A stretch of DNA of 5,458 nt from an uncultured Litorilinea sp. (GTDB taxonomy: Bacteria; Chloroflexota; Anaerolineae; Caldilineales; Caldilineaceae). Each line of letters starts with the position of its first letter. The stretch's first letter is position 1. Below, piece by piece: positions 1-5,188 of the stretch. The DNA is taken from NCBI GenBank assembly GCA_946885925.1, contig CAMPHP010000275.1:1-5458 (forward strand). The letters are read 5' to 3'. The translations under genes were made by a program, and so were the position numbers. Under the pieces are notes generated by a model, which was not told the origin of the DNA, searched no databases, and was given only the letters and a program-made list of their open reading frames with translations.

Positions 1-45
1 TTCGTGATGGAGGCTCTCCATATGCGCTCTGTCAACCAACTTCAC
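1..45 (-). CDS. Possible start of a further minus-strand gene, running off the left edge
   Basis: Directly behind the Nif3-family gene an open frame begins with GTG at 45-43. That GTG overlaps the Nif3 stop TGA (44-42) in a four-base GTGA junction. The frame stays open to the window edge and reads [15 protein letters not shown]. An internal ATG at 21-19 is an alternative start. No convincing Shine-Dalgarno sequence precedes either start. Fifteen codons are too few to recognise a family or to exclude chance. It is listed because the overlap geometry resembles the DUF951/Nif3 junction. Confidence 0.22.
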   Translation of the reverse strand, partial: MKLVDRAHMESLHHE

Positions 46-794
46 AGGCCAGTTGGCAGATCGACAAACTCAAATTCCAGGTCAAACTGCTCTTGCAAGT
101 GGGCACCCAATGCTTGGACACCCACAATCTCCGTTGTATAGTGCCCCCCATAGAGCACATTGATGCCCGCATTGAGCGCATCGTAGAAATGGGCATGGCT
201 GGTCTCCCCTGTGATGTAGAGGTCACAACCCAACGCTTTCGCCTCTTGAATGAGTTTTGCACCAGAACCACTCATAATGCCCACCCGTTTGACAATACGC
301 GGACCATCGGGCTGCACAAGTTTGGCCGGCCCCACTGTTTGCTCAAAGCGATCCACAATATAATCAAGCTTTAGCCCGTGCGGGTCTATCGCCAAGACGC
401 CCAGATCGATCCCGTTGGTCGTTCCCCAGCGATCCACAATTTCCAGACCGAGGCGGCGCGCCAACTCGGCATTATTGCCTACTTCCGGGTGAGCATCCAA
501 GGCCAGATGCGCGGCATACAAATTTAGCTCCGCGCTCATCATGGTACGCACCAAGTTGCCAAGTGCATCGCGCAGCGGCTGGGCAGGCCCCCAGAAAATA
601 CCGTGATGTACCAAGAGCAGATCTGCACCGTGTGTCAACGCCTCCAGTACACAAGGCAGTTGAGCATCTACCATGCCGACCACTCGATTCACCTCGCTAC
701 ACCCCTCCACCTGCAAACCCTGGGGACCATAATCGTGTATCTCCTCGATCCGCAAAAACTCATTAAGATAAGCAACCAAATCTGCACGCATCAT
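42..794 (-). CDS. Nif3-like dinuclear metal center hexameric protein (YbgI/NIF3 family)
   Basis: This 250-residue protein belongs to the NIF3/YbgI family (GTP cyclohydrolase I type 2-like), cytosolic toroidal hexamers with a two-metal centre whose physiological substrate is still unsettled. The metal ligands known from E. coli YbgI can all be placed: the His pair in [10 protein letters not shown] (H63, H64), the Asp in [15 protein letters not shown] (D100), and His and Glu of [11 protein letters not shown] (H218, E222). The [12 protein letters not shown] segment (about 196-207) is also typical. The length is that of the short form, without the inserted PII-like middle domain of roughly 370-residue homologues. 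Two adjacent ATGs (794 and 791) are possible starts. The first overlaps the DUF951 stop as ATGA and lies 10 bases behind an AGGAG, so it is preferred. It appears to be translationally coupled to DUF951. Assignment to the family is firm; the reaction is not known. Confidence 0.95.
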   Translation of the reverse strand: MMRADLVAYLNEFLRIEEIHDYGPQGLQVEGCSEVNRVVGMVDAQLPCVLEALTHGADLLLVHHGIFWGPAQPLRDALGNLVRTMMSAELNLYAAHLALDAHPEVGNNAELARRLGLEIVDRWGTTNGIDLGVLAIDPHGLKLDYIVDRFEQTVGPAKLVQPDGPRIVKRVGIMSGSGAKLIQEAKALGCDLYITGETSHAHFYDALNAGINVLYGGHYTTEIVGVQALGAHLQEQFDLEFEFVDLPTGL

Positions 795-1021
795 GGCATA
801 TCTGCTCCTGATTCGTTGGCCGCATCGATCCCGCGGCTCACAAAACGCTTAGCCTGGTGGGCAAAACGTCGCCGGGGCAGCAACACCCGCCGTCCACAAT
901 TCTGGCAGATGAGACCGATATCCGCACCCACGCGAACCACCTCCCACAGCGTCCCGCCGCAAGGATGGGGTTTACGCATCTCTACAACATCGCCCACAAA
1001 GAGCTTTTCCGAGATTTCCAT
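791..1021 (-). CDS. DUF951 domain-containing protein (small putative zinc-binding protein)
   Basis: This 76-residue protein has the characteristic DUF951 core: [15 protein letters not shown] near residues 9-23, then [28 protein letters not shown] at about 26-53. H19, C21, C39 and C42 could form a small zinc-knuckle-like site (inference from the spacing). No function is established for the family. Members are short cytosolic proteins found mainly in Firmicutes and Chloroflexota. The residues after about 55 are a non-conserved tail. The ATG at 1021 is the first in frame and gives the normal short N-terminal lead into the domain, although no clear Shine-Dalgarno precedes it. Its stop overlaps the Nif3-like start by four bases, so the two genes form a tight pair. 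It begins 74 bases after the stop of the bactofilin-like gene in the same direction. Confidence 0.9.
   Translation of the reverse strand: MEISEKLFVGDVVEMRKPHPCGGTLWEVVRVGADIGLICQNCGRRVLLPRRRFAHQAKRFVSRGIDAANESGADMP
805..809 (-). promoter_or_regulatory. Shine-Dalgarno of the Nif3-like gene, inside the DUF951 3' end
   Basis: AGGAG on the minus strand lies 10 bases before the ATG at 794 and 13 before the second ATG at 791. It is embedded in the last codons of the DUF951 frame, which fits reinitiation or coupling at the ATGA junction and supports the upstream ATG as the start. Confidence 0.6.
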
Positions 1022-1056
1022 AAAATGAAAGTACGGAACCCAATCACAACCTAAGC

Positions 1057-1091
1057 GTTATAACCTACCTGCTACGACCTACAGACCTACA
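1057..1091 (-). promoter_or_regulatory. Weak candidate promoter with an 8-bp tandem repeat upstream of DUF951
   Basis: Between the bactofilin-like stop and DUF951 the minus strand carries TATAAC (1062-1057), a five-of-six match to a -10 box, about 36 bases before the DUF951 ATG. No good -35 box stands at the right distance. Just upstream is a perfect 8-bp tandem repeat (GACCTACA on the plus strand, 1076-1083 and 1084-1091), with further TAGGT copies up to the -10. The repeats could be an activator site or slippage products. Read-through from the upstream gene is an equally good explanation for expression of the DUF951/Nif3 pair. Confidence 0.28.
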
Positions 1092-1095
1092 ACAA

Positions 1096-2439
1096 TTAGT
1101 AGACCTGCACCCTTGGAACAGGTTGTGTTACTGGCGGACGGCTCGGACGCCATCGCGCCAAAACCCAACTCCCTACAGTCAATGCAAAGCTTGCCAAGTA
1201 GATCACCAAAAAGGCCAAATCACCAACACAAGGGATAACCGTCAAAACCCTGCCAACCAACACAATTGCTACCATTCCCAATAACAACTTGGGCAATTCC
1301 CCCACATCAAGCCCGGCAACCTCGGCTAATTTGCGCCCCACCCACAGCCCAGTAACAATTGGACTCAACAGCCAGACCAGCGCAACGAGACCAAGGAGGA
1401 AACTCGCCATAAAGACACCACCGGGGAACCAGCCCCAAAAGAGCACTGCCAGGAAGGTCAGCGCGCCAATGAGCGGCACGATGAGCACCGCCACCAGCAG
1501 CCCCATGATTCCGGCTTCCATCGGTCGCGTTTCCATAATGGCCACGAGATCCGTGACTTGGCGTGAAGCAAATGTCCAGATCAACCATCCAGCCAGCACC
1601 ATACCCAAAATTGCCATTCCGGTGCGTAGCAGCCAGCGGAAGAGGTCACCGACAGGATTTGTTACAGTCCTCTCGGCACTAGTTTGGTTCCACGGCTGTT
1701 GGACAACACTGGCGGCTACCCCTTCGGGTATCACAGTGTCGCTGCCGGTGGAATAACGCAATTCACCTTGCACGCGCGCACCTTCGAGGACACTCAATGT
1801 CTGCGCGTTGAGATTGGCATCTCCGGCAGTTTGACCGGAAAAGGTCAAGTTGCCCATGCCAGCATTTAGATCCCCCCCAATCGAACCGGCAATCAGACCC
1901 TGCCCACCTCCCACAAAGGCATCACCGCCTATTGAGGCACCGGCAGCCACTTGCACACCCTGCGGCACCTCGCGGCCTTGCGTCTGCATCGTCCCTATTA
2001 TCGGGATGGACGCCATACCAGGCCACCCCCCACCGCCTGCGGCAAAAAAGTCATCGCCCACGGTGCCAGAAAGAATGACGCCACCGCCAGCCGCACGCAC
2101 ATCATCTTGGATCGCACCTGTGATAACGACCGCGCCTCCAGCAGCCATGAGATCACCCATGACCACACCGTTGACCTCAACATAGCCAGCAGCCACCACC
2201 AGGTCGCCTTCTACCGTGCCATCAATGATCACCTCGCTGCCAGCTACATACAGGTCATCATTCAAGACCTCACCGCGCGGTAGAATATAGGGATCACCCT
2301 CAAGCACTTCGGCAGCAAGCACCGTGCCCGAAAAGAGCAATACCATAAGAATCGCCAGGCCAGCGGCTACACGCCGACGCCACCAAGATCTCTGTCGGTA
2401 CCCATTGGAATTGGGTCCATCGGATTTGGTCTGTTTCAT
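1096..2439 (-). CDS. Exported bactofilin-like (polymer-forming) protein with C-terminal membrane domain
   Basis: This 447-residue protein has three parts. Residues 1-43 are a basic stretch (WWRRR at 19-23), a hydrophobic core (24-41) and an Ala-rich end: a signal peptide or N-terminal anchor, with likely cleavage near A42/A43. Residues about 58-230 are a glycine-rich beta-solenoid of the bactofilin/polymer-forming type. Its repeats end in an acidic residue at D62, D79, D96, D113 and D130, then D173, D190 and D207, each 17 residues apart. A Gly/Pro-rich insert (about 137-168) breaks the series. After a polar linker (231-268) come about five membrane segments (near 270-290, 311-335, 341-365, 384-403, 406-428) and a short Arg/Pro tail. 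The solenoid would therefore face outside the membrane, unlike classical cytoplasmic bactofilins. Role is unknown; a surface scaffold or envelope organiser is inference. The ATG is supported by an AGGAG six bases upstream. Confidence 0.85.
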   Translation of the reverse strand: MKQTKSDGPNSNGYRQRSWWRRRVAAGLAILMVLLFSGTVLAAEVLEGDPYILPRGEVLNDDLYVAGSEVIIDGTVEGDLVVAAGYVEVNGVVMGDLMAAGGAVVITGAIQDDVRAAGGGVILSGTVGDDFFAAGGGGWPGMASIPIIGTMQTQGREVPQGVQVAAGASIGGDAFVGGGQGLIAGSIGGDLNAGMGNLTFSGQTAGDANLNAQTLSVLEGARVQGELRYSTGSDTVIPEGVAASVVQQPWNQTSAERTVTNPVGDLFRWLLRTGMAILGMVLAGWLIWTFASRQVTDLVAIMETRPMEAGIMGLLVAVLIVPLIGALTFLAVLFWGWFPGGVFMASFLLGLVALVWLLSPIVTGLWVGRKLAEVAGLDVGELPKLLLGMVAIVLVGRVLTVIPCVGDLAFLVIYLASFALTVGSWVLARWRPSRPPVTQPVPRVQVY

Positions 2440-2445
2440 CTTCCA

Positions 2446-2450
2446 CTCCT
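2446..2450 (-). promoter_or_regulatory. Shine-Dalgarno of the bactofilin-like gene
   Basis: AGGAG on the minus strand, six bases before the ATG at 2439. It is a strong ribosome binding site and fixes the start. It directly adjoins the tandem repeat at 2451-2482. Confidence 0.75.
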
Positions 2451-2482
2451 CGGTGTATTACACACGGTGTATTGCACACGGT
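2451..2482. repeat. 14-bp tandem repeat, possible double operator before the bactofilin-like gene
   Basis: Two 14-bp copies, CGGTGTATTACACA (2451-2464) and CGGTGTATTGCACA (2465-2478), differ at one base, and a third copy begins (CGGT, 2479-2482). The first contains the palindrome GTGTATTACAC; the second has the same core with one arm base changed. Dyad sites repeated at a fixed spacing just before a ribosome binding site resemble a repressor operator, for example of GntR/YtrA-type regulators, but no regulator is encoded here. The spacing is 14 bp rather than a helical turn, so a neutral tandem duplication is the alternative. Confidence 0.5.
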
Positions 2483-2534
2483 TGTTTGGCGACTTGGGTT
2501 ATTGAATTGCAACAGGTACAACCGCACCCAACAC

Positions 2535-2563
2535 AGTGTAGCGCGACCCCCGCGCCAGTGCAA
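2535..2563 (-). promoter_or_regulatory. Candidate promoter of the bactofilin-like gene
   Basis: The minus strand shows TTGCAC (2563-2558), a 17-base spacer and TACACT (2540-2535), the latter four of six to a sigma-70 -10 box. Transcription would begin near 2528 and leave a leader of about 90 bases that includes the duplicated palindromic repeat. The -35 match is poor, so this is a weak call. The gene could also be read from the deacetylase promoter, because no terminator is visible after 2598. Confidence 0.28.
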
Positions 2564-2597
2564 CCCTCTTGCCAATCAACTTTAGGACAAGTAGTGA

Positions 2598-3455
2598 TTA
2601 AACCACCCCAGCAAACAGATCACTTTCAATTGTGGGTTCTGGCGCAGGATAGGCCCGTGTATACGTGTCGAATCCGAGTGCCCTCCGCCGCAAAAACTTG
2701 GGGATTCGGCGCATAAAACCAGGCCCCCCGCTAAATTGGCTGGCATGGGCTCGACTGGCTGCCAAACGACGGTGGTAGTAGTCGGCGACGGGAATACGAG
2801 CCGTGATTGGCGTCTCCCACTCACTAATCTCTACGTAGTTAATATCCTTGTTGCGCCCCATTGCCGTTGGATCTTGACCAAAGAGGGGCATCAACCGAAC
2901 AAAAGTCTTTAACGTCTTCTTGTCCATCGCGGTGTAATAGAGCTTCTGTGGCCCGCGATAACCATTGCCATTGCGCTTTTGGCCTTGCTCCAGGGTCAAA
3001 TGAAAGGCCGCTGTTACCGCCTCGCAGCAGCGAATGTGGTCAGGATGCCCATAGCCTCCGAAAGGATCATGGGTCATGATCACTTGTGGCTGCAAACGCT
3101 CAATATAGCCGGTCAACTCCTCTACCAATTTTTCCAACGGCTGCTGAAAGAGCGCGTCAGGGTGCTCATTGGCACTTGTATTGCGCATGCCACTGTCGCG
3201 ATAAGGCAGTGACCAAATTGTCGTTACCCCCAGCGCTACAGCAGCATTCGCCAGTTCTGCCGAACGCACCTGTGCCAGTGTTTCATGTTCTTTCTGTTGG
3301 TGAGATGCTTCCACAGAGCCTGCAATGCCATCAGTGGCAATGATTACATGAACGTCTACACCCTCCGCTGCATAGCGCGCCAATGTTGCGCCAGGGCCAA
3401 AACTCTCGTCATCAGGATGGGCGAAAACACCCAACAATGTTCGCGTTTGTTTCAT
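2598..3455 (-). CDS. PIG-L family deacetylase (LmbE/MshB-like zinc hydrolase)
   Basis: This 285-residue cytosolic metalloenzyme is of the PIG-L/LmbE superfamily, whose members remove N-acetyl groups from GlcNAc-type sugars (GlcNAc-PI, mycothiol and bacillithiol precursors). The N-terminal strand ends in AHPDDE (12-17). By analogy with MshB, H13 and D16 bind zinc and D15 is the general base. The second motif is HPDH (137-140), with H137 the catalytic histidine and H140 the third zinc ligand. YRDSGM (85-90) and RSAEL (64-68) are further family marks. The length is normal. The ATG at 3455 is chosen over the adjacent TTG at 3458 because AAGGAA lies seven bases before the ATG but only four before the TTG. 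It is divergent from the glycosyltransferase at 4028. The substrate cannot be read from sequence; a sugar-lipid, a thiol precursor or a detoxification target are all possible. Confidence 0.93.
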   Translation of the reverse strand: MKQTRTLLGVFAHPDDESFGPGATLARYAAEGVDVHVIIATDGIAGSVEASHQQKEHETLAQVRSAELANAAVALGVTTIWSLPYRDSGMRNTSANEHPDALFQQPLEKLVEELTGYIERLQPQVIMTHDPFGGYGHPDHIRCCEAVTAAFHLTLEQGQKRNGNGYRGPQKLYYTAMDKKTLKTFVRLMPLFGQDPTAMGRNKDINYVEISEWETPITARIPVADYYHRRLAASRAHASQFSGGPGFMRRIPKFLRRRALGFDTYTRAYPAPEPTIESDLFAGVV

Positions 3456-3462
3456 CAAGAAA

Positions 3463-3468
3463 TTCCTT
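3463..3468 (-). promoter_or_regulatory. Shine-Dalgarno of the PIG-L deacetylase gene
   Basis: AAGGAA on the minus strand with seven bases to the ATG at 3455. It decides between that ATG and the in-frame TTG one codon upstream. Confidence 0.6.
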
Positions 3469-3502
3469 CAAAATCGCTTCTATGAAATTATCTATACCCT
3501 CC

Positions 3503-3531
3503 ATTCAACGATCCCCCTGGCGGATTGTCAA
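3503..3531 (-). promoter_or_regulatory. Sigma-70-like promoter of the PIG-L deacetylase
   Basis: The minus strand has a perfect TTGACA -35 box (3531-3526), a 17-base spacer and TTGAAT (3508-3503), four of six to the -10 consensus. The start would be near 3496, giving a leader of about 40 bases that holds the ribosome binding site. A GATAAT at 3492-3487 is a better -10 hexamer but lacks a -35 at the right distance. This is the best promoter in the window. Confidence 0.55.
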
Positions 3532-3552
3532 GTTTTGCGCCCGCCCATCTGC

Positions 3553-3580
3553 ATAGAATGTTCTGAATAGAATATTGAGA
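3553..3580. repeat. Degenerate 14-bp direct repeat
   Basis: ATAGAAT occurs at 3553-3559 and 3567-3573. The two 14-base units agree at 11 of 14 positions. It lies about 20 bases upstream of the deacetylase -35 box, where an activator or repressor could bind. It may equally be an old tandem duplication. Confidence 0.4.
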
Positions 3581-3590
3581 CGCAACAAAC

Positions 3591-3651
3591 AATGGCTCCA
3601 TGCGTACTGATTTTTGTACAGCCTTTAGGCAATATCAACAATGGAGTCATT
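3591..3651. repeat. Imperfect inverted repeat, 11-bp arms, in the divergent region
   Basis: AATGGCTCCAT (3591-3601) and ATGGAGTCATT (3641-3651) are inverted copies with one mismatch, which in RNA would be a G-U pair. The 39-base interior contains a smaller dyad, GTAC at 3604-3607 and 3616-3619 around a T-rich eight-base loop, flanked by GC/GC with one bulged A. On either strand there is no T-run after the outer stem, so it does not look like a terminator. It could be a protein-binding dyad or part of a transcribed leader. Confidence 0.4.
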
Positions 3652-3698
3652 CCTACCAGCGTTATCACGACTAACGTTAACATTTAGAGTTATCATCA

Positions 3699-3728
3699 AT
3701 AGGTCACCAATAGATAGGTCACCAATAG
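3699..3728. repeat. Perfect 15-bp tandem duplication
   Basis: The unit ATAGGTCACCAATAG occurs twice without a gap or mismatch (3699-3713, 3714-3728). Exact identity suggests a recent duplication or a variable-number locus. No function is evident. Confidence 0.85.
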
Positions 3729-3829
3729 AGTCGTATCACTCTAGGGGCCACTCTGCAAATAGGATCAAAGCGGATGGCATTAATCTATAGCACGCAAACG
3801 ATCATGTAATTACCTCAGGTTGCCATCTT

Positions 3830-3871
3830 GGATCGTGCTCTTTGGATCGTGCTCTTTAAACCGTGCTCTGG
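3830..3871. repeat. Three-copy 14-bp tandem repeat
   Basis: GGATCGTGCTCTTT occurs at 3830-3843 and 3844-3857 without mismatch. A third, diverged copy (3858-3871) keeps the octamer CGTGCTCT. The octamer therefore recurs at 3834, 3848 and 3862, exactly 14 apart. The GATCG of the first two copies can each pair with CGATC at 3872-3876, giving alternative small hairpins. Confidence 0.8.
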
Positions 3872-3901
3872 CGATCTTCCGTGGCGGAGAATTCAATAAG
3901 C

Positions 3902-3953
3902 CTGTCACTCCGTAGGAGTCTCTCTGCCGCCCCTGGACGAGGAGTGACAGAGC
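3902..3953 (+). other. Perfect 10-bp hairpin with a competing small hairpin
   Basis: CTGTCACTCC (3902-3911) and GGAGTGACAG (3941-3950) are perfect inverted copies around a 29-base loop. Two more G-C pairs can form outside a bulged A at 3951. The 5' arm can instead fold locally as ACTCC-GTA-GGAGT (3907-3919), which is exclusive with the long stem. No T-run follows, so it is not an intrinsic terminator. The alternating folds are the kind of arrangement seen in leader RNAs, but function is inference. Confidence 0.5.
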
Positions 3954-3977
3954 GGAATGTTCTCCACAGGTGGCAAC

Positions 3978-4006
3978 TTGAGTTACTTATTAACGCACGT
4001 AATAAA
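3978..4006 (+). promoter_or_regulatory. Candidate promoter of the glycosyltransferase
   Basis: TTGAGT (3978-3983) and AATAAA (4001-4006) are separated by 17 bases and each match the sigma-70 consensus at four of six positions. The predicted start near 4013 leaves a leader of only about 15 bases. The -35 box lies within the right arm of the structured segment, so a fold or a bound protein there could affect initiation. Promoters further upstream are not excluded. Confidence 0.35.
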
Positions 4007-4019
4007 TCACGTGATAAAT
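3996..4019. repeat. 12-bp imperfect tandem repeat just before the glycosyltransferase start
   Basis: CACGTAATAAAT (3996-4007) and CACGTGATAAAT (4008-4019) differ at one base. The repeat spans the candidate -10 and the expected transcription start and abuts the weak ribosome binding site GAGG (4020-4023). Confidence 0.6.
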
Positions 4020-4027
4020 GAGGCACT

Positions 4028-5167
4028 ATGCGCATCGCACTATTAACCGATATCTACAAACCCTCGGCCAATGGAATTGTGCACCATGTTGCCCTGCTCA
4101 AACAATGCCTTGAGGCGTGGGGCGAAACGGTTTGGCTTTTTGTGCCTTCCGGCAAGGAATATCATGATGAGGAACCAAACGTCATCCGCATTCCGGGCAT
4201 CCCCCTCGCTGACACCGGCTATCACCTAAGTCTTTCCCTCAACAAGCGAGCCAGAACACTCTTGGGGCAAATGGATGTGCTGCATGTTCATCATCCCTTT
4301 GTCAGCGGCTCCTTTGGCCTCTATGCGGCCAATCGCTACAATATTCCCCTGGTCTTTACCAACCACACGCGCTACGATCTTTATGTCAAGCAATATCTAA
4401 AGCTATTGCCCGATGCCATCTCAGATACGGCGCTCCAAACCTACTTCAGTTCTTTCAGCCAGCGATGCGATGCGCTGGTTGCACCCAGCGAGGGCATGGC
4501 GGAGGTGATGCAAAGTTGGGGAACGCAAGGTAAGATCGTGGTCATTCCCAATGGTATCAACACAGAACGCTTTGCACAGCCGGAGCGTCAGATAACGCGC
4601 GCTGAGCTAGGATTACCCGACAATGCCGTCATTGCCATGTATGTAGGGCGCATGAGTGGTGAAAAGAATATCCCGCGGCTCTTACATCTCTTTCGCTACG
4701 TTGCGGATGAATACGAGCCGGTCTATCTAGTCTTAGTAGGCAATGGCCCGGAGTTGGAAGAGTTGCAGCAACTAGCCAATGAACTAGGCATCGACAAACG
4801 GGTGCGTTTTACCAGAGGCGTTCCCTATGCGGAAGTACCCAACTATATGGCAAGTGGGGATTTCTTTGTCTCGGCTAGCCTGAGCGAAGTTCACCCGCTT
4901 ACCTTTATTGAGGCAGCCGCAGCCAATCTGCCTGCCTTGGGAATTCGCTCGCCCGGCGTGGCGGATATTATTCGGGATGGGGAGACTGGATTGCTTGCGG
5001 AGAACAACGACCTCAGCTTTGGATTACGTTTCTTGCGCCTGGCCCAAGACGCCGGGCTACGAGAACGGCTGGGGCGTCAAGCAGGTGAACAAGCGCGCAA
5101 GCTCTCGGCAGAAAATAATGCCCGCCGCTTACTCGAACTCTATCGCGACGTAAAGGAACAGGCGTAA
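4028..5167 (+). CDS. Glycosyltransferase family 4 (GT-B fold), lipid-acceptor-like
   Basis: This 379-residue protein is a retaining GT-B glycosyltransferase of family GT4, acting from a nucleotide-sugar donor. The acceptor-side domain (about 1-170) begins MRIALLTDIYKPSANGIV, with the glycine-containing loop at 12-17, and includes HVHHPF (86-91) and NHTRYDLYV (112-120). The latter recalls the HTxYxxY-type segment of diacylglycerol and phosphatidylinositol glycosyltransferases. The donor domain (about 171-360) has IPNGINTERF (173-182), YVGRMSGEKN (205-214, with R208 and K213 likely phosphate contacts) and the EX7E motif (E287, E295) in SEVHPLTFIEA. There is no signal peptide or membrane span, so it is probably cytosolic or peripheral on the membrane. 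Length is normal. The ATG at 4028 matches the expected family N-terminus; its Shine-Dalgarno (GAGG, four bases away) is weak. The exact sugar and acceptor are not readable. The stop lies in a 14-bp tandem repeat. Confidence 0.92.
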   Translation: MRIALLTDIYKPSANGIVHHVALLKQCLEAWGETVWLFVPSGKEYHDEEPNVIRIPGIPLADTGYHLSLSLNKRARTLLGQMDVLHVHHPFVSGSFGLYAANRYNIPLVFTNHTRYDLYVKQYLKLLPDAISDTALQTYFSSFSQRCDALVAPSEGMAEVMQSWGTQGKIVVIPNGINTERFAQPERQITRAELGLPDNAVIAMYVGRMSGEKNIPRLLHLFRYVADEYEPVYLVLVGNGPELEELQQLANELGIDKRVRFTRGVPYAEVPNYMASGDFFVSASLSEVHPLTFIEAAAANLPALGIRSPGVADIIRDGETGLLAENNDLSFGLRFLRLAQDAGLRERLGRQAGEQARKLSAENNARRLLELYRDVKEQA

Positions 5168-5188
5168 AGGAACAGGCGTAAAGAAACA
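5150..5188. repeat. 14-bp tandem repeat spanning the glycosyltransferase stop codon
   Basis: GTAAAGGAACAGGC occurs at 5150-5163 and 5164-5177, with a third partial, diverged copy from 5178 (GTAAAGAAACA). Because 14 is not a multiple of three, the second copy shifts frame and supplies the TAA stop (5165-5167), so the last residues V-K-E-Q-A are encoded by the first unit. With no full unit the frame would read on from the partial copy to a TAG (D-V-K-K-Q). Confidence 0.85.

Larger units (their letters stand above)
3811..3985 (+). other. Structured 175-base segment upstream of the glycosyltransferase (possible leader RNA or small inverted-repeat element)
   Basis: The left arm at 3811-3827 and the right arm at 3969-3985 can pair over 17 positions with a single mismatch (C against U) and two G-U wobbles. 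Nested inside are GGAGAA (3886-3891) with TTCTCC (3960-3965), then the 10-bp stem at 3902-3911/3941-3950. The 5' interior carries a 14-bp tandem repeat. Wobbles in the outer stem favour pairing as RNA on the plus strand. No known riboswitch consensus fits. The alternative is a small mobile inverted-repeat element: the sequence TTA lies at both ends, but the right-hand copy would be inside the arm. If the candidate promoter at 3978 is the real one, the segment would not be part of the glycosyltransferase transcript. Confidence 0.42.
3456..4027. other. Divergent intergenic region, 572 bp, dense in repeats and dyads
   Basis: No convincing coding frame lies between the two divergent starts; short frames here lack ribosome binding sites and family features. 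Going rightwards it holds the deacetylase promoter (3503-3531), a degenerate 14-bp direct repeat (3553-3580), an imperfect inverted repeat (3591-3651), a perfect palindromic octamer TAACGTTA (3672-3679), a perfect 15-bp tandem repeat (3699-3728), a quiet stretch (about 3755-3810), the structured 175-base segment (3811-3985), and a candidate glycosyltransferase promoter with a 12-bp repeat (3978-4019). It is more A+T-rich in places than the flanking genes. This is much more than two simple promoters need. Confidence 0.7.

Noticed and set aside
7..21. Hairpin ATGGAG-GCT-CTCCAT downstream of the Nif3-like gene as a terminator
   Set aside because: The stem is only six pairs, no T-run follows on the minus strand, and the stretch may be coding in the next frame.
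36..56. Inverted repeat CCAACT/AGTTGG at the Nif3 stop
   Set aside because: Six pairs with a nine-base loop and no T-run; within chance expectation.
603..1028. Plus-strand 141-codon open frame across DUF951 and Nif3
   Set aside because: It lies antisense to two recognised genes; its translation is low in complexity order and matches no family I know.
1850..2283. Plus-strand open frames opposite the bactofilin-like gene
   Set aside because: They are the antisense of a repetitive Gly/Ala/Val-rich coding sequence, have no family features, and the minus-strand gene has a clear signal peptide, repeats and ribosome binding site.
3955..3985. T-box-like sequence (AGGTGGCAAC) before the glycosyltransferase
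   Set aside because: It resembles the T-box core only in part: the AGGG run and the CCnCG side are not kept, no specifier stem or terminator is evident, and the downstream gene is not an amino-acid or tRNA-synthetase gene.
3811..3985. 6S RNA
   Set aside because: The length and outer stem are suggestive, but the interior is very asymmetric (about 58 bases on the 5' side against three on the 3' side), unlike the rod with a central bubble of 6S RNA.
3456..4027. CRISPR array in the repeat-rich spacer
   Set aside because: The repeats are contiguous 12-15-bp tandems of unrelated sequence, without regularly spaced unique spacers or cas genes.
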